Shown here: positions 33,996 through 41,843 of the stretch, in pieces | Position numbering within the stretch: position 1 is the stretch's first letter | Layout of the letters: each line of letters begins with the position of its first letter | From: Sporosarcina luteola | Lineage (GTDB): Bacteria; Bacillota; Bacilli; Bacillales_A; Planococcaceae | DNA: 64,000 bases | Assembly: GCF_023715535.1 (NCBI RefSeq) | Contig: NZ_JAMBOI010000003.1 | Coordinates: 186,001-250,000, forward strand | Reading direction: 5' to 3' | Program-made: the position numbers and the translations under genes | The notes under the pieces: generated by a model | Seen by the model: the letters and a program-made list of their open reading frames with translations, nothing else | Told to the model about the DNA's origin: nothing | Database searches by the model: none

Positions 33996-34043
33996 TTTGA
34001 CCATCTTTGACGTAAGTATAATAAAAAGAAAAATCCGCTGCAA
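33996..34043 (-). promoter_or_regulatory. clpC promoter overlapped by a CtsR operator
   Basis: TTGCAG (34038-34043), a 17-base spacer and TATACT (34015-34020) form a sigma-A-type promoter on the minus strand. The predicted start (near 34008) lies inside CGTCAAA-GAT-GGTCAAA (33996-34012), which matches the CtsR heptad repeat (A/G)GTCAAA-NAN-(A/G)GTCAAA except for the first base. This should give clpC separate heat-shock control. Confidence 0.82.
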
Positions 34044-34052
34044 AAGTATTGC

Positions 34053-35135
34053 TCAGTTTTCTTTATTATTTTCATTGATTTGTTGTTCTGAACGCAACCG
34101 TTCCCTGAACAGATCGGCTCTGAATATATCTCTTTCCTCCGCTGTCAAATCCGCTTCGGCATATTGCTGAAGGAAACCGGGCTGCATGAAGATCATCAAT
34201 TCATTCAAGATGGACATATCCACATCTTCGATGATGCCCAGATCGATGCCTAGACGTACATCTGATAGGCAACGGGCCGCTTCCCCTGAAGGCAGCAGTC
34301 TTGCATACGAAATGATGCCGAGCGATCGGAATAACTTGTTTTCCAATGCGACTCGGGATTTTGAAAGGAGGATTTCTCGTGAGCGCCTCTCATGTGCGAT
34401 AAGCTTAAGCGCTACATTTTTCAAATCGGAAAGGATCTCTTCCTCCGGTTTGCCCAAAGTCGTCTGATTTGAAACCTGATAAATGTTGCCCGGCGCTTCG
34501 CTGCCCTCTCCGTAGCTTCCCCGGACAATCATTCCCAACCTTGCTATTGCCGGTATGATGCGCTCGATCTGCTTCGTGATTGTCAACGCGGGCAAATGCA
34601 TCATGACTGATGCCCGCATGCCTGTACCTGTGTTTGACGGACAGCTCGTCAAGTAGCCGAAATCCTCGTCAAAAGCGTAAGGGAGTTTATCCTCCAAATA
34701 GTTGTCGACTGAATCTGCTTGCTCATAGGCATTTTCTAACTGGAAGCCTGGATAGATGCACTGGATGCGGATATGATCTTCTTCGTTCAACATGATGCTC
34801 AGCGTCTCGTCTTCGGACAAGATGACCGCGCCGTGCCGTTTCACGTCCGTCAATTGAGGACTGACCAAATGCTTCTCAACGAGCACTTGCCTATCAAGAC
34901 CGGGAAGTTCTGCCATCTTCATATAGGCATACCCTTTTTCATCGGAAGTAAGCAAGGCAGCGGAAACTTGCGAGTCGACTTGCTTTGCCTCATCGGCAGT
35001 GAACGAGATCGGGAAACGGAATCCCCTTAAATTCCGTGCCAAGCGGATCCTCGTCGACATGACGATATCCGAATGTTCCCCATGCGACGTCATCCAGCCC
35101 GCAACTGCGCCTTTCATGAATTTATTAATTGACAT
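34053..35135 (-). CDS. mcsB: Protein arginine kinase McsB
   Basis: A 360-residue kinase of the phosphagen-kinase fold. The start MSINKFMKGAVAGWM was set six codons inside the longest reading because GGAGGTGAAGG lies upstream and family members start here. Motifs: IVMSTRIRLARNLRGFRFP and the active-site SCPSNTGTGMRASVMMHLP. McsB phosphorylates arginines, inactivating CtsR and tagging proteins for ClpCP. It overlaps mcsA by 11 bases. Confidence 0.95.
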   Translation of the reverse strand: MSINKFMKGAVAGWMTSHGEHSDIVMSTRIRLARNLRGFRFPISFTADEAKQVDSQVSAALLTSDEKGYAYMKMAELPGLDRQVLVEKHLVSPQLTDVKRHGAVILSEDETLSIMLNEEDHIRIQCIYPGFQLENAYEQADSVDNYLEDKLPYAFDEDFGYLTSCPSNTGTGMRASVMMHLPALTITKQIERIIPAIARLGMIVRGSYGEGSEAPGNIYQVSNQTTLGKPEEEILSDLKNVALKLIAHERRSREILLSKSRVALENKLFRSLGIISYARLLPSGEAARCLSDVRLGIDLGIIEDVDMSILNELMIFMQPGFLQQYAEADLTAEERDIFRADLFRERLRSEQQINENNKEN

Positions 35136-35688
35136 CGCTGCCTTCACCTCCATTGCCGCACTCCGCCAAACGCTCTTTCAGCGCATTCGCTTCGTCCCTC
35201 AATGCGGCGGCTTCCTCAAATCGTTCCATCTCGATCGCTTCCTGCATTTTCGAACGGATTTCCTCGACCTTTTTCTTTAAGGCGAACCGCTCGTTGAAGG
35301 AATCCGGAATTTTCCCTACATGTGTCGTATGCCCGTTATGGAGCTTGCTGAAAACGCGCGGCAATTGCCCCCTGAACGTGTCATAGCACGTCGGACAGCC
35401 GAACTTTCCGATGTCGAGGAATTTCCTGAACGTCAATTTGCAGTCGGGGCACGTCGGACCTTCTGGCATGCTGTCCCTTGATTGCTGAAGAGGCTGTATC
35501 GATTCACTCCCGCTGAACCAGTGTGATAGGAATTGCTGGATCGACAATGGTTCCTGACTCGGATCAAAATGAAACATTTGTGTTTGAAACGCACATTTCT
35601 CGCATAGATGGCGTTCCGCCGACCCGCCCATTCCCTCCTGGGTAAAAATTACGGAAGCCGGTCGTTCTTTGCAATTGTCGCATAGCAT
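35125..35688 (-). CDS. mcsA: McsA, activator of McsB
   Basis: A 187-residue protein with two zinc-binding cysteine pairs in the N-terminal half (CDNC/CEKC and CPDC/CPTC) and a C-terminal UVR-type helix pair (KKKVEEIRSKMQEAIEMERFEEAAALRDE). In Bacillus it activates the McsB kinase. It lies between ctsR and mcsB with short spacing, part of one operon. Confidence 0.95.
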   Translation of the reverse strand: MLCDNCKERPASVIFTQEGMGGSAERHLCEKCAFQTQMFHFDPSQEPLSIQQFLSHWFSGSESIQPLQQSRDSMPEGPTCPDCKLTFRKFLDIGKFGCPTCYDTFRGQLPRVFSKLHNGHTTHVGKIPDSFNERFALKKKVEEIRSKMQEAIEMERFEEAAALRDEANALKERLAECGNGGEGSDVN

Positions 35689-35715
35689 TTTCTGCCACCT
35701 CGTATTCGTAGAATT

Positions 35716-36186
35716 CTAGTCAAGCTGCCGGTAGATAAGCGTCTGGAGCATTGCCTGCAAAATCCGTCCCCGGATCATGTCGCGTTCCGGCAATGGGTAA
35801 TGCAAAGTCGTCCTGTCCACTGCTGCAAGGATGATCCTTGCCTCCCTCTCCGAAACAACCTCTTCATTCAACAGCCTGTAGATGATTCCTTCGGCCATCG
35901 AGTATGTCGCGCCTTGTTGGATTCCTTCTAAAATATGTTCGATCAATTCCTTATGCGAATTCGTTTGGACTCGGTAAATCCGGATATAGCCTCCGCCGCC
36001 TCGCTTCGATTCGACGGCATAGCCGCGTTCCACGGTAAATCGAGTGTTGATGACATAATTTATTTGCGAAGGCACGCACTGAAATTTTTCTGCCACTTCA
36101 CTCCGTTTGATTTCAATCGTCCCGCTATCTTCTTTTTCGATAATGGCCTTTAAATATCCTTCAATAATGTCGGAAATGTTTCGCAT
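35716..36186 (-). CDS. ctsR: Class III stress gene repressor CtsR
   Basis: A 156-residue CtsR. The N-terminal winged helix-turn-helix (residues 1-75) includes the thermosensing glycine-rich wing in SKRGGGGYIRIYR, and the C-terminal dimerisation domain contains YSMAEGIIYRLLNE. It represses clp genes by binding GGTCAAA heptads; operators are present before ctsR and before clpC. First gene of ctsR-mcsA-mcsB. Confidence 0.97.
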   Translation of the reverse strand: MRNISDIIEGYLKAIIEKEDSGTIEIKRSEVAEKFQCVPSQINYVINTRFTVERGYAVESKRGGGGYIRIYRVQTNSHKELIEHILEGIQQGATYSMAEGIIYRLLNEEVVSEREARIILAAVDRTTLHYPLPERDMIRGRILQAMLQTLIYRQLD

Positions 36187-36223
36187 GATGTCACCTCTTT
36201 TCTACGGGTGATAAGTCATTGAC

Positions 36224-36272
36224 TTTGACTATCTTTGACTTAATTGTACATGAAAATACATTCGGCGTGCAA
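36224..36272 (-). promoter_or_regulatory. ctsR promoter with perfect CtsR operator
   Basis: TTGCAC (36267-36272), 18 bases and TACAAT (36243-36248) on the minus strand are followed directly by AGTCAAA-GAT-AGTCAAA (36224-36240), an exact match to the CtsR consensus, covering the expected start site. A third partial heptad (GTCAA) follows. Autoregulation is therefore likely. Confidence 0.92.
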
Positions 36273-36387
36273 TTGATATGCAAATTACAGTACGGATGTT
36301 TAGAATAGGTAAAATAGGGTAATTAACTAGTTGAGGATTTTGTTTGACCTCTTTTTCCTCTTCATGGAGTTTTGTTTAAAAGGGCAG

Positions 36388-36537
36388 ATGAAAACGATTG
36401 AGGCAAACAGTCGTCTTTCTCGCCCCGAGCAGTCTGTCCTTTTGAACAAACTCTTACTTATCCATGATGGGATATTTACTTATGATAAATACGACTTAGC
36501 TGAGAAAGTATCAATATTATTGTATGAAGTAAAGTAA
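36388..36537 (+). CDS. Small hypothetical protein, 49 residues
   Basis: MKTIEANSRLSRPEQSVLLN... ending LAEKVSILLYEVK, preceded by AAAAGGGCAG. The frame is open further upstream to a TTG at 36331 (68 residues). No family is recognised; the hydrophilic, helix-prone composition resembles small Bacillus sporulation regulators only in size. It sits between the divergent ctsR promoter and a 20-bp repeat array, and may be spurious. Confidence 0.35.
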   Translation: MKTIEANSRLSRPEQSVLLNKLLLIHDGIFTYDKYDLAEKVSILLYEVK

Positions 36538-36560
36538 GGACAATATTGAGCTTCCAAAAA

Positions 36561-36688
36561 CGCATAAATTGTTCGAAATGCTCATAAATCGCTGGGAAAG
36601 TCCATAAAGCGTAGCAGACGCGCATAAATGCTATAAACGACGCATAAATCGCAGAAAATACTCATAAACGCTCACAAAAACGCATAAA
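36561..36688. repeat. 20-bp phased array, core CGCATAAA, 7 copies (array B1)
   Basis: Core octamers start at exactly 36561, 36581, 36601, 36621, 36641, 36661 and 36681. Three variants occur: CGCATAAA (four times), CTCATAAA (twice) and TCCATAAA (once). The 12-bp spacers share no clear sequence, although the period never varies. The last copy runs into the terminator of the neighbouring minus-strand gene. Confidence 0.95.
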
Positions 36689-36724
36689 AGGCAGCTTCCG
36701 AAAATCCGGAGGCTGCCTTTATTT
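36685..36724 (-). terminator. Terminator after the 558-residue membrane protein
   Basis: A stem AAAGGCAGCCTCCG with CGGAAGCTGCCTTTT (one mismatch) around a short T-rich loop is followed on the minus strand by ATGCG rather than a long T-tract. Both arms carry A/T ends, so it could work from either direction. Confidence 0.75.
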
Positions 36725-38400
36725 TATTCAATTGTAGCGTTCTTGAGTTCCTTGACTGGCAGGAAGAGCTCGCCTGTTTCGTAATACGTAATGGCGAGGT
36801 GGTCGCCTTCCTGAATGTAGATTGACAATGGAACAGCTTCGGTGGAGACGATATAGTTCCGGCCGTCGTCGGCAAGGATCGACACGATTGTGAAGTCGCC
36901 GGCGCGTTCCTTATAGACCCGGACAACGTTGACAGACGCTTTTCCTTCTTCGGCATTCGAACTGCCGTCGACTGTGCTACCGCCACGTTGTAACGCTGTT
37001 TTATACAGTCTTAGTGCTTCATTCGGCGAATTGGCAAAGACGGAGATTTCCGGATTTGCTGCCGAGACGATGAAGTAGTTTTGCAGGAACCCGTTCGAGT
37101 CGAGCACCGGCGTCAACCAGCTTGCTTCTCCGTAAAAGTTGTAGAGCACCGGCATTTCCCCGGTCCATTTCTTCTCGATGAACTTCTTCTCGATAATCTG
37201 AAGGGCTCCTTGTGAATCCATATACGACTCTTCGAGATTGCCCGTATAGTATGTCGCTTCGCCCGTGCGGCCATCTGTCAATGCATAGCCGAGCATCGAG
37301 TCGACTCCTTCTTTCGGGCTTGTGAAGTCAGTGAAATAATACATATGCCCATTCTCGTCGAAGACCGGGCTGACATTAGATTCCGTCCCTTCGTCCGAAG
37401 GAAGCTTCACATCTTTCTTCCCGACGATCGAATTCCAGAATCCGTGGACGTATTTACCGAAGTAACTGTTTTGAAGGCTGACCGCTTCAGGTGAAACCGC
37501 TCCATCGATGAAAGCAGGGACTTTCGAAAGCGGATATTGGCTCACTTCGCCGGAAGCAGGATCGACCATGACGATCCCTTGTACATCAAATCCATTTCTT
37601 GCTGTAATAAAATGTCCATAGGAACGGATATAATGCGGCTTTCCTTCGTCATCGATTTCTAGCTGCACATCCCCATAAAAGATGAGATCAGGCATCGCCA
37701 TCCGCATATGGCGTTCCACTTGTTTATGGAAGAAGGATGAAGGCGTATACGACATTTCCGTCTTGACGAACTTGGGATTGTCCGCCGAATCGGTCGCGCT
37801 CATCGTGAAATATCCTGGAGTCGTCTTTCCGTTTATCCATTTGAAGAAGCCCGAGAATTCGACAGGCGCGATATAGACGAACTTCCCATCAACCTTCTGG
37901 ATCTGCAAATTGCCTAGCTCATAATAGCTTGTATTCGGCACTTGACCGAACGCCTTCTTCATTTTATTCCGGGCGAATTTTGGTGGAACGCTTGCCGGCG
38001 TCTTCGTTTCGTCGAACGCCTTGATTTCCACTTGCTGATCCATTTCGACTGCTTTGTATTTTTCATTCGCATTGAAAAGTGGCGCACTTAAGATGAACGC
38101 ACTTCCCGCCAATGCCGCTAAAAACAGGATTACCTTTGCACTTCTTTCCCTCCCGGTTGAAAGCACGGCGCCCGCTAGAGTAGCGATGAGAGCCAGCGCC
38201 CACACCGACGTCCAATTCCTGTCCAGATTCGTGACGTAATAAAGGATGAATGTGAGCACTGTCACGGCTGCGACTGTTGCAGAAAGCGCTCCGATCCGAT
38301 TAAAGGCGGGATGCCCTTCTTTAGTGGTGGATGTTAATGGCGTGATGATCATTGCGGCAATGATGCCAACGACCAATGAAAACAGCAATAAATTTATCAT
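36724..38400 (-). CDS. Unknown membrane protein with large extracytoplasmic domain
   Basis: A 558-residue protein starting MINLLLFSLVVGIIAAMIITPL after AAGAAGAGAGTGTTCAT. Four hydrophobic helices occupy about residues 1-125. The rest is a soluble, probably external domain, rich in beta-prone segments (e.g. GKPHYIRSYGHFITARNGFDVQGIVMVD) and ending in an acidic-basic tail with a small OB-like stretch. I do not recognise the family. It is monocistronic, with its own terminator, between bioY and a repeat array. Confidence 0.8.
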   Translation of the reverse strand: MINLLLFSLVVGIIAAMIITPLTSTTKEGHPAFNRIGALSATVAAVTVLTFILYYVTNLDRNWTSVWALALIATLAGAVLSTGRERSAKVILFLAALAGSAFILSAPLFNANEKYKAVEMDQQVEIKAFDETKTPASVPPKFARNKMKKAFGQVPNTSYYELGNLQIQKVDGKFVYIAPVEFSGFFKWINGKTTPGYFTMSATDSADNPKFVKTEMSYTPSSFFHKQVERHMRMAMPDLIFYGDVQLEIDDEGKPHYIRSYGHFITARNGFDVQGIVMVDPASGEVSQYPLSKVPAFIDGAVSPEAVSLQNSYFGKYVHGFWNSIVGKKDVKLPSDEGTESNVSPVFDENGHMYYFTDFTSPKEGVDSMLGYALTDGRTGEATYYTGNLEESYMDSQGALQIIEKKFIEKKWTGEMPVLYNFYGEASWLTPVLDSNGFLQNYFIVSAANPEISVFANSPNEALRLYKTALQRGGSTVDGSSNAEEGKASVNVVRVYKERAGDFTIVSILADDGRNYIVSTEAVPLSIYIQEGDHLAITYYETGELFLPVKELKNATIE

Positions 38401-38482
38401 ATGAACACTCTCTTCTTTTGAAATTAATCCTCCTCTACTATACGGATGAGAATGCCAAACGATTCGTTTTATTGGGGATTCC

Positions 38483-38527
38483 ATAAAAAAACTATCTGCA
38501 TCTGTGGAAGCCCCACATTGCAGATAG
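38483..38527 (-). terminator. Intrinsic terminator after bioY
   Basis: CTATCTGCA pairs perfectly with TGCAGATAG (with an inner GTGG/CCAC helix), followed on the minus strand by TTTTTTT. It starts 17 bases past the bioY stop. Confidence 0.9.
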
Positions 38528-38543
38528 CCAGTTTTGCGCCATA

Positions 38544-39140
38544 TTAAAGTGTACGCCTTACTCTTAGAACCTTGTACATCCTGTGACCGAAAATACCCGC
38601 TAGAACGGACAGCAGAATATCTTTTGGAAGCGGTGGCACCATCCAGAGCCAGGCCACCTTATACGTGAATACGTCCGGCGCAGCGGCCCATAGCTTGTAT
38701 GCAAAGTACATCCAGTTCGTGCCGATGACGTAATTTACGACGAGTCCTACAAGAGCCGCGATGACATAACTTCGCAAACTACCGTTCTTTTCGACAATTT
38801 TTCCTACTACGAACGCGACAAGGATGAATGAGACGATGAAGCCGAATGTCGGAAGGAGAATTGCTCCGAAGCCCCCATGGAATTTTGCAAAAACTGGCGC
38901 GCCTACCAAGCCGAGCGCCATGTAAACCGTCATGGAAATTGCACCGAGCCGGCTTCCGAGAAGGAGACCCGCCAAGACGGCGAAGAAGGTTTGCAGTGTT
39001 ATCGGAACCCCACCAACAACGAGGAACGGCACAAAAAATGTAATATTCGCCCCGATCATCATCAATGCCGCAAACATCCCGCAATAGACGAGACTAAGCG
39101 CGCTCATCCCGCTTTTTGTTTTCACTGTAGCTGTTGTCAT
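38544..39140 (-). CDS. bioY: Biotin transporter substrate-binding subunit BioY
   Basis: A 198-residue polytopic membrane protein of the ECF S-component family. The start MTTATVKTKSGMSAL is preceded by GAGGTGGATT. Typical BioY segments are VPITLQTFFAVLAGLLLGSRLGAISMTVYMALGLVGAPVFAKFHGG and the C-terminal PPLPKDILLSVLAG. It imports biotin together with an EcfA/A'/T module encoded elsewhere. A BirA-like palindrome over its promoter implies repression by biotinylated BirA. Confidence 0.95.
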   Translation of the reverse strand: MTTATVKTKSGMSALSLVYCGMFAALMMIGANITFFVPFLVVGGVPITLQTFFAVLAGLLLGSRLGAISMTVYMALGLVGAPVFAKFHGGFGAILLPTFGFIVSFILVAFVVGKIVEKNGSLRSYVIAALVGLVVNYVIGTNWMYFAYKLWAAAPDVFTYKVAWLWMVPPLPKDILLSVLAGIFGHRMYKVLRVRRTL

Positions 39141-39150
39141 AATCCACCTC

Positions 39151-39200
39151 ACAATTTAAGTTATCGTAAATAGAATAAAAGTTAACTCAAATTGTGTCAA
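39151..39200 (-). promoter_or_regulatory. bioY promoter with BirA-like operator
   Basis: TTGACA (39195-39200), 17 bases and TATTCT (39072-equivalent at 39172-39177) form the promoter. An inverted repeat spans it: ACAATTTAAGTTATC (39151-39165), a 15-base gap, GTTAACTCAAATTGT (39181-39195), with 13 of 15 positions complementary. The GTTAAC half-sites at this spacing resemble Gram-positive BirA operators, and bioY is a standard BirA target. Confidence 0.8.
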
Positions 39201-39243
39201 CCTATTTTTATTTTTAGTTAACCAACGAAACTAGACGGCTTGC

Positions 39244-39256
39244 TTTGGACGCGGGG
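39244..39256. repeat. Solitary copy of the TTTGGACGCG core
   Basis: GCTTGCTTTGGACGCGGGG repeats the core and left flank of the 3847-4214 array at a locus 35 kb away, in the gap between the bioY promoter and the next terminator. Only one unit is present. Confidence 0.75.
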
Positions 39257-39267
39257 TTTCCTTAATT

Positions 39268-39312
39268 TAAAAAAACTGCCACCAAAAGTAGTATTTCTAC
39301 TTTTGGTGGCAG
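39268..39312 (-). terminator. Strong terminator after the small membrane protein
   Basis: A perfect 16-bp stem (39276-39291 with 39297-39312), starting CTGCCACC, has a 5-base loop and is followed on the minus strand by TTTTTTTAAATT. Confidence 0.93.
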
Positions 39313-39323
39313 TCCATAATGAC

Positions 39324-39509
39324 TTATCGTTCTTCGTCTTCACTTTTCGGAAATAAAAAATGGGCAATGATTCCACTTAATATAGCTGCGCCTACTGTTA
39401 TCCACACTCTGGAAGTCCCTGGAACTTCCTGAAAGTTTTTATGGAGCATCCACCAGGAAATCCCGGCAACAAGAAGTGCGATCGGAATGGAAAATTTGAA
39501 AATCCTCAA
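39324..39509 (-). CDS. Small two-helix membrane protein, unknown
   Basis: A 61-residue protein with two hydrophobic helices (SIPIALLVAGISWWML and VWITVGAAILSGIIAHFLF) and a charged C-terminus KSEDEER. I chose the TTG start because AGAAGGTG lies six bases before it; a GTG three codons upstream would overlap that site. No family was recognised. It has its own strong terminator. Confidence 0.65.
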   Translation of the reverse strand: MRIFKFSIPIALLVAGISWWMLHKNFQEVPGTSRVWITVGAAILSGIIAHFLFPKSEDEER

Positions 39510-39562
39510 CGTATTCACCTTCTATTTTAAGTTCATATGCCGATTCTATCATAATTCGGCTA

Positions 39563-39591
39563 TTGACGTATCAAACATTTAACGATATGAT
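39563..39591 (+). promoter_or_regulatory. Promoter of the SAM-riboswitch methionine operon
   Basis: TTGACG (39563-39568), 17 bases, TATGAT (39586-39591). The predicted start lies about 30 bases before the aptamer. Confidence 0.8.
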
Positions 39592-39625
39592 GTTTTAAAT
39601 TATTCAAACAACTGCATATTTATTT

Positions 39626-39785
39626 CTTATCAAGAGAAGCTGAGGGACTGGCCCGTCGAAGCTTCAGCAACCAGCCGATTTCGGTCAGGTGCTAATTCCA
39701 GCAGGCCGGTTTCGGCTTGGCAGATGAGAAGGAGCGAGCATTCGCTTGAAAGCCTTCTTTTTTAGCGAAGGCTTTTTTATTTTTC
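39626..39785 (+). ncRNA. SAM-I (S-box) riboswitch with terminator
   Basis: The aptamer has the conserved S-box segments CTTATCAAGAGAAGCTGAGGGA, GCAACC, GGTCAGGTGCTAATTCCAG and the closing GCAGATGAGAAG, with P1 formed by CTTATC and GATGAG. The expression platform is a terminator AAGCCTTC/GAAGGCTT followed by TTTTATTTTT (39750-39785). High SAM should terminate transcription before the yitJ-metH operon. YbxF-type K-turn proteins can bind this class. Confidence 0.97.
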
Positions 39786-39828
39786 ATTGCAGTCTAAATT
39801 TTTCGTCTTGAAAAGATGAGATTATGGA

Positions 39829-39936
39829 TTTATGCGTTTCTGGAGACGTTTATGCGTAGATTTATGGATTTATGCGCATCTGCTCGCGTTTATGCGGATC
39901 TGTATAGATTTATGCGTCAGTTTTGCGATTTATGCG
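39829..39936. repeat. 20-bp phased array, core TTTATGCG, 6 copies (array B2)
   Basis: TTTATGCG starts at exactly 39829, 39849, 39869, 39889, 39909 and 39929. It is the reverse complement of the CGCATAAA core of arrays B1 and B3. TTTATGGA, the complement of the B1 variant TCCATAAA, also occurs at 39861 (and nearly at 39821), eight bases before a core. The array is inside the transcribed leader, between the riboswitch terminator and the yitJ-like start. Confidence 0.95.
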
Positions 39937-39995
39937 TTTTTACAGGCGTGGCGGGTGCACGTTCAGGATATCGAATGAAGAAAGGATGATTTCTT

Positions 39996-41843
39996 ATGAG
40001 ATTGCTTGATCAGTTGAAAGATAACGTACTGGTGGCGGATGGTGCGATGGGGACGCTGCTTTATTCATATGGCATCGACTTCAGTTATGAGGAATTGAAC
40101 GTTGAGAAGCCTGAAATCATTGAGAAGATCCACCGCGAATATATCGACGCAGGAGCGGATGTCATCCAGACGAATACATATGGAGCCAATTCCTTGAAGC
40201 TTGCCCGTTACGGAATGGAGAGCCGGGTGAAGGAACTCAACGAGGCGGCGATCCGGATTGCGAAGCGCGCCGCGGCACCCGGCAATCAATATGTGCTTGG
40301 GACGATCGGCGGGCTGCGCGGAATCCGGAAAAGCGATGCATCGCTTACCGAAGTGCTGACGATGGTACGTGAGCAGGCAGACGCTTTGCTATCAGGCGAT
40401 CCCGATGGACTGTTGCTGGAAACATATTATGATTTCGAAGAGTTGTCGACGGTCGTCACCGAGTTGCGAAAACTGACGGATCTACCACTCATTGCGCAAG
40501 TCGCAATGGATGAGCCGGGAGTTCTGCAAAATGGGATGCATCTGAATGACGCGCTTCATCAGCTGGAGACGTTAGGAGCGGATATCGTCGGCGTCAATTG
40601 CCGACTAGGTCCCTTCCATACAATCCAGGCATTTGAAAAAGTGACGATACCGGACCGTGCATTTTTGTCCGCCGCACCGAATGCAAGTTTGCTAGATGTG
40701 GAGGATGGTCGGATCGTTTATGCGTCCGAAGCTGATTATTTCGGCCGCGCAGCCGCGCTCCTTCGGGATGAAGGCGTCCGTCTGATCGGCGGGTGCTGCG
40801 GAACGACGCCGAAGCATATCGCCGCTGCAAAAAAGCAATTGGTTGGACTGAAGCCCGTGATTGAAAAAACCGTCACGCCGCAGAAGCCGATCATCATCCG
40901 TGAAGCGGAGCCCGCAAAACACGAACCGCTTCACATCAAAGCGAAAACGGAACGGACAATTATCGTGGAGCTTGATACGCCACGCCATTTGGAGACGGAA
41001 CAGTATTTCATAGGCGCGAACGAATTACATGCAGCCGGCGTGGATGCCGTCACATTGGCGGACAATTCCCTCGCCTCCCCGCGCATCAGCAATATGGCGA
41101 TGGGGTCCATGTTGAAGCATGAGCATCACGTTCGCCCGCTCGTCCACTTGACGTGCCGCGACCATAACTTGATCGGCCTGCAATCCCATCTGATGGGGCT
41201 CGACGCGCTCGGAATCCATGATATCCTCGCTGTCACTGGCGACCCGACAAAAGTCGGCGATTTCCCTGGAGCGACTAGCGTCTATGACGTCTCCAGCATG
41301 GAGTTGCTGCAGCTCATCAAACAATTGAACGAAGGGATTTCCTTCACAGGAAAGCCACTGCGCAAAAAAGCGAAGTTCTCGGTCGCCGCAGCTTTCAATC
41401 CGAACGTCCGCGTCCTCGACCGCGCTGTACAGCGGCTCGAGAAGAAAATCGAATGCGGGGCGGATTATTTTATTACACAGCCGGTCTATACGAAAGAGAA
41501 AATTGTTGATATATACGAGGCAACGAAGCACCTGGATACGCCGCTCTTCATCGGCATCATGCCGCTTACGGGTATCCGGAACGCTGAATTCCTGCACCAC
41601 GAAGTGCCGGGCATCAAGCTATCCGAAGAGGTGCTGGAACGGATGGCTGCCTGCGGCGAAGACCGCGAAAAAGCGACCGCTGAAGGCATCAAAATTGCGA
41701 AGGAACTGATCGACACGGCAGCTGAGCTTTTCAACGGCATCTACATCATTACACCGTTCCTGCGCTATGACATGTCACTGGAACTGATCACCCATATTAA
41801 AGAGCTAGACGCGGAGAAGGAGAGGAAGTTTGTCCATGCCTAA
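39996..41843 (+). CDS. Homocysteine S-methyltransferase / methylenetetrahydrofolate reductase fusion (YitJ type)
   Basis: A 615-residue two-domain enzyme. Residues 1-290 are a zinc homocysteine methyltransferase (VADGAMGTLLYSYG; NCRLGP and GGCCGTTPKHIAAAKK supply the zinc cysteines). From about 310 on it is an FAD-type methylenetetrahydrofolate reductase (VTLADNSLASPRISN, HLTCRDHNLIGLQSHLMG, AVTGDPTKVGDFPG, DYFITQPVYT). It supplies 5-methyl-THF for MetH, with which it overlaps by eight bases. AGAAAGGATGA precedes the ATG. SAM-riboswitch controlled. Confidence 0.93.
   Translation: MRLLDQLKDNVLVADGAMGTLLYSYGIDFSYEELNVEKPEIIEKIHREYIDAGADVIQTNTYGANSLKLARYGMESRVKELNEAAIRIAKRAAAPGNQYVLGTIGGLRGIRKSDASLTEVLTMVREQADALLSGDPDGLLLETYYDFEELSTVVTELRKLTDLPLIAQVAMDEPGVLQNGMHLNDALHQLETLGADIVGVNCRLGPFHTIQAFEKVTIPDRAFLSAAPNASLLDVEDGRIVYASEADYFGRAAALLRDEGVRLIGGCCGTTPKHIAAAKKQLVGLKPVIEKTVTPQKPIIIREAEPAKHEPLHIKAKTERTIIVELDTPRHLETEQYFIGANELHAAGVDAVTLADNSLASPRISNMAMGSMLKHEHHVRPLVHLTCRDHNLIGLQSHLMGLDALGIHDILAVTGDPTKVGDFPGATSVYDVSSMELLQLIKQLNEGISFTGKPLRKKAKFSVAAAFNPNVRVLDRAVQRLEKKIECGADYFITQPVYTKEKIVDIYEATKHLDTPLFIGIMPLTGIRNAEFLHHEVPGIKLSEEVLERMAACGEDREKATAEGIKIAKELIDTAAELFNGIYIITPFLRYDMSLELITHIKELDAEKERKFVHA

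Noticed and set aside
33910..34060. Possible sigma-B promoter before clpC
   Set aside because: No convincing GTTT...GGGTAT pair was found; the sigma-A-type boxes with the CtsR operator explain the region better.
36561..36688. CRISPR array
   Set aside because: Period of 20 bp with an 8-bp core is far too short for CRISPR repeats and spacers, and no cas gene is in the window.
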